Below are positions 6,152 through 7,802 of a stretch of 7,802 nucleotides of DNA, piece after piece; position 1 is the stretch's first letter, and every line of letters starts with the position of its first letter. Origin of the DNA: Cytophagales bacterium. GTDB taxonomy: Bacteria > Bacteroidota > Bacteroidia > Cytophagales > Cyclobacteriaceae. Position numbers and translations under genes: made by a program. The stretch is from contig DMST01000238.1 of the NCBI GenBank assembly GCA_003454975.1, forward strand, positions 43,816 through 51,617. The letters run 5' to 3'. The notes under the pieces were generated by a model, which was not told the origin of the DNA, made no database searches, and saw only the letters and a program-made list of their open reading frames with translations.

Positions 6152-7599
6152 AAATCTGCCCTAAATCCTGCGAACAGACCCCATTCATTAAGATGATTGC
6201 GTGAATATTCCAAACGGAACACCGCATCGTACCAGGTCACAAAGTCCAACCCAAAGCCAGTTCCGTATAGGTATCGGTTGGTAAGTGGCTCGTTGCTAGG
6301 GCGCGGGTTGGGGTGCCAAACGTAGGCTTGGTCAAAATACGTTTTGGCGTAAACATCAATGGGGATCTTCCGGAACTGCTTCAGTGGCATCCAGTCTCCC
6401 AGATTAATCTGTTTCCGCAAGATTCGATATTTTACATTAGTCTTGTTGAGTAAGAAATGGTGTCCTTCCACAACCGTGGTTTCGTAGCCACGCACATAAT
6501 CCCCTAAGTATCCCAAGGTTTGCATTAGGTTGTAAGGCTGCTCTTCTTGTAGTGTGAACCGCCCGCTAATGCGGTTGGCAAGGAAGAAGCGTTTGTTCTC
6601 TCCCAGACTCCAATACTTGGTGTATTCTCCGTAGACGGAGGTTCGGTAGAAGTTGCTTACAATCCCCAGGCCCTGTTGCCTGATGCCAATTACGCCATAC
6701 TGACCTTCCAGAGGGTAGCTTACAAAATCTCGTTTGTCATGCGAAAATTGATATTGCAGCCGGAAAAACTGCTGGAGGGTATCTCCATTCAAGAAGAACT
6801 TCGCATTTGAGTCTGCTACAGCTTGACTGATAGTACGGTGATTGTAAGTGAACTTGAAAAAATGCGTATTGTAGAAGTCGGGACGGCGGGTGAGAGTGGT
6901 GGAAAGGTAAAGATCCCGGTAGTTGATGGATTGATTTGAGAAGAACTCCTGCCGATTGCTATCGGTATTGAAGTTAACCGCGTCACTGGTAGTGTAGCTA
7001 GCCTCTAGTCTAAGTCCGGTTACTTGCTCCTTATCGATGTAAGGGAATCGGTAGGCCACACGTAGCTTTTGAGTAAAACCCAATTGGGCTTTTAGAGAAA
7101 GGAGTTCGTTTGCACCCCTTACGTTGTACCAATCTACACCGCCGCCGTACTCAATCCGGGATAGATCTCTGCCTTGGTTGTACCACCATTCATTGAAACT
7201 CCGGTCGCCCAGATCAAAAGTGACTGTGGGCCATACATACCAGCGCTCATCCAAACGCACCACCACGTCCACCGTTTCCTCGTTTACCGGTACCATTTCC
7301 AGGGTAGCAGTATTGAACAAACGGAGGTTCATCAGTTTCCTTTTGTCTAGCTCCAGCGCTACTAATAAGTCTTCGGCCACCCATTCCTGGCCTTCTTCGA
7401 AGCTGAATTCTCGGTAAATGATACGTTCCTTGGTGATTTTATTACCCATCAAGTAGATGCGGTTGATGGTCACCCGAGGGGCTGAATCAGTGGAGGAATC
7501 GTCAGATTGAGAAAATACTAGATAAGGAATGCTGGAAAGGATCAAAAAGCAAAGGGTCAAGGAAAGCCATTTCGCCTTTTGATTGCGAGAATCGTACAT
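6148..7599 (-). CDS. Omp85-superfamily outer-membrane protein with a single POTRA domain (BamA/TamA-like)
   Basis: This is a 483-residue protein counted from the ATG at 7599. A signal peptide covers residues 1-30 (hydrophobic WLSLTLCFLILSSIPYLVF, then SQS). Residues about 43-118 look like one POTRA domain: VTINRIYLMGNKITKERII at the start, LMNLRLFNTATLEM in the middle and VDVVVRLDERW at the end. The remainder is a beta barrel rich in aromatic strands that ends in Phe. VRGY at 369-372 matches the (V/I)RG(F/Y) motif of the barrel-inserted loop L6, a hallmark of the superfamily. BamA usually has five POTRA domains and TamA three, so this is a reduced member rather than the housekeeping BamA. A role in inserting or exporting envelope proteins, or in lipid transfer, is possible but unproven. 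A TTG at 7668 is also open and overlaps the upstream stop as TTGA, but it would put 23 residues before the signal peptide and lie upstream of the -7 box, so ATG 7599 is preferred. Confidence 0.87.
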   Translation of the reverse strand: MYDSRNQKAKWLSLTLCFLILSSIPYLVFSQSDDSSTDSAPRVTINRIYLMGNKITKERIIYREFSFEEGQEWVAEDLLVALELDKRKLMNLRLFNTATLEMVPVNEETVDVVVRLDERWYVWPTVTFDLGDRSFNEWWYNQGRDLSRIEYGGGVDWYNVRGANELLSLKAQLGFTQKLRVAYRFPYIDKEQVTGLRLEASYTTSDAVNFNTDSNRQEFFSNQSINYRDLYLSTTLTRRPDFYNTHFFKFTYNHRTISQAVADSNAKFFLNGDTLQQFFRLQYQFSHDKRDFVSYPLEGQYGVIGIRQQGLGIVSNFYRTSVYGEYTKYWSLGENKRFFLANRISGRFTLQEEQPYNLMQTLGYLGDYVRGYETTVVEGHHFLLNKTNVKYRILRKQINLGDWMPLKQFRKIPIDVYAKTYFDQAYVWHPNPRPSNEPLTNRYLYGTGFGLDFVTWYDAVFRLEYSRNHLNEWGLFAGFRADF

Positions 7600-7614
7600 G
7601 GAGTGGGTAGGTGA

Positions 7615-7642
7615 CAAAACTTGTTTTGGTTTATTCAACCAA
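7615..7642 (-). repeat. Two overlapping inverted repeats in the Omp85 leader
   Basis: TTGGTT (7626-7631) and AACCAA (7637-7642) form a perfect 6-bp inverted repeat around TATTC. Next to it, CAAAAC (7615-7620) and GTTTTG (7623-7628) form a second perfect pair around TT. They share bases 7626-7628, so the two hairpins could not form together in RNA. They lie between the -7 box and the ATG at 7599. They may be an operator at the transcription start or a leader structure; weak A/T pairing makes chance plausible. Confidence 0.3.
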
Positions 7643-7645
7643 TTA

Positions 7646-7653
7646 CAAAAGTA
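7646..7653 (-). promoter_or_regulatory. -7 element TACTTTTG of the Omp85 gene
   Basis: Read on the minus strand this is an exact TAnnTTTG match, 46 bp upstream of the ATG at 7599. It implies a start near 7640 and a leader of about 40 nt. No TTTG sits at the ideal -33 distance; one occurs only 4 bp upstream. Its position supports ATG 7599 over the TTG at 7668 as the start codon, and implies that the Omp85 gene can be transcribed independently of the gene upstream. Confidence 0.5.
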
Positions 7654-7664
7654 GGGCCAAAGAC

Positions 7665-7802
7665 TCAATTAGTGGGGACTGACGAAGAAATATTTTCCAG
7701 TTCGTATAATTCTCTGGCAAAGCCACCCGATAGAATGGGGAAGCGGTACCAAGATCGGGGGTCTACGCTAAAACCGTCTAGATGAAACGAGGGAGCCAGT
7801 CG
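7665..7802 (-). CDS. Hypothetical protein, C-terminal 45 residues (rest beyond right edge)
   Basis: On the minus strand one frame is open from the window edge to a TGA at 7667-7665; the other two minus frames stop within about 35 bases. The 45 residues include APSFHLDGFSVDPRSWYRFP and LSGGFARELYELENI, which look like a real globular protein end, rich in aromatic and charged residues. I do not recognise the family. It is co-directional with the Omp85 gene, whose ATG lies 65 bp after this stop; they may be partly co-transcribed, although the Omp85 gene has its own candidate -7 box. Confidence 0.6.
   Translation of the reverse strand, partial: RLAPSFHLDGFSVDPRSWYRFPILSGGFARELYELENISSSVPTN

Noticed and set aside
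7600..7668. TTG 7668 as the Omp85 start, overlapping the upstream stop as TTGA
   Set aside because: Translational coupling is tempting, but the extra 23 residues spoil the signal peptide and the start would lie upstream of the only good -7 box.
1..7802. CRISPR array, tRNA/rRNA genes, insertion sequence or prophage
   Set aside because: I found no regularly spaced repeats, no tRNA-like cloverleaf ends, no transposase or integrase motifs and no terminal inverted repeats flanking any gene.

Overview
The window looks like chromosomal DNA from a Bacteroidota bacterium, possibly of the Saprospiria/Lewinella kind, although the lineage is a guess made without a search. The reasons are a DUF5916 barrel protein (very common in this phylum), a PorV/FadL-like barrel, a single-POTRA Omp85 protein, a YwqK/MORN-repeat secreted protein, -7 boxes of the TAnnTTTG type, and the lack of clear Shine-Dalgarno sequences. 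I see no rRNA, tRNA, CRISPR array, transposase, phage or plasmid gene.

Layout from left to right: (1) the 5' part of a minus-strand outer-membrane barrel gene, cut by the left edge, preceded by a perfect 7-bp inverted repeat; (2) a strong minus-strand intrinsic terminator; (3) a complete minus-strand DUF5916 gene of 841 codons; (4) a 415-bp divergent intergenic region with a nested inverted repeat, a 10-bp tandem repeat and candidate plus-strand promoter elements; (5) a plus-strand serine beta-lactamase-like hydrolase with no ATG start and an N-terminal membrane anchor; (6) a minus-strand alpha/beta hydrolase; (7) a plus-strand exported MORN-repeat protein; (8) a minus-strand single-POTRA Omp85 barrel with a good -7 box; (9) the last 45 codons of an unrecognised minus-strand gene, cut by the right edge.

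From 3381 to 7667 the four complete genes alternate in strand and are packed with almost no spacers: a 32-bp tail-to-tail overlap, a head-to-head junction where opposite ATGs share a CATG, and a tail-to-tail junction where both stop codons share a TTAA. None is co-directional with its neighbour, so they are not an operon. Most products are predicted to be in the envelope (three outer-membrane barrels, one anchored hydrolase, one exported repeat protein); the alpha/beta hydrolase is the only clearly cytoplasmic product.

I do not see convincing evidence of a new defence, mobile or biosynthetic system. The observations most worth following up are the gene packing, the non-ATG start of the serine hydrolase, the inverted repeats in three intergenic or leader regions, and the reduced Omp85 protein.
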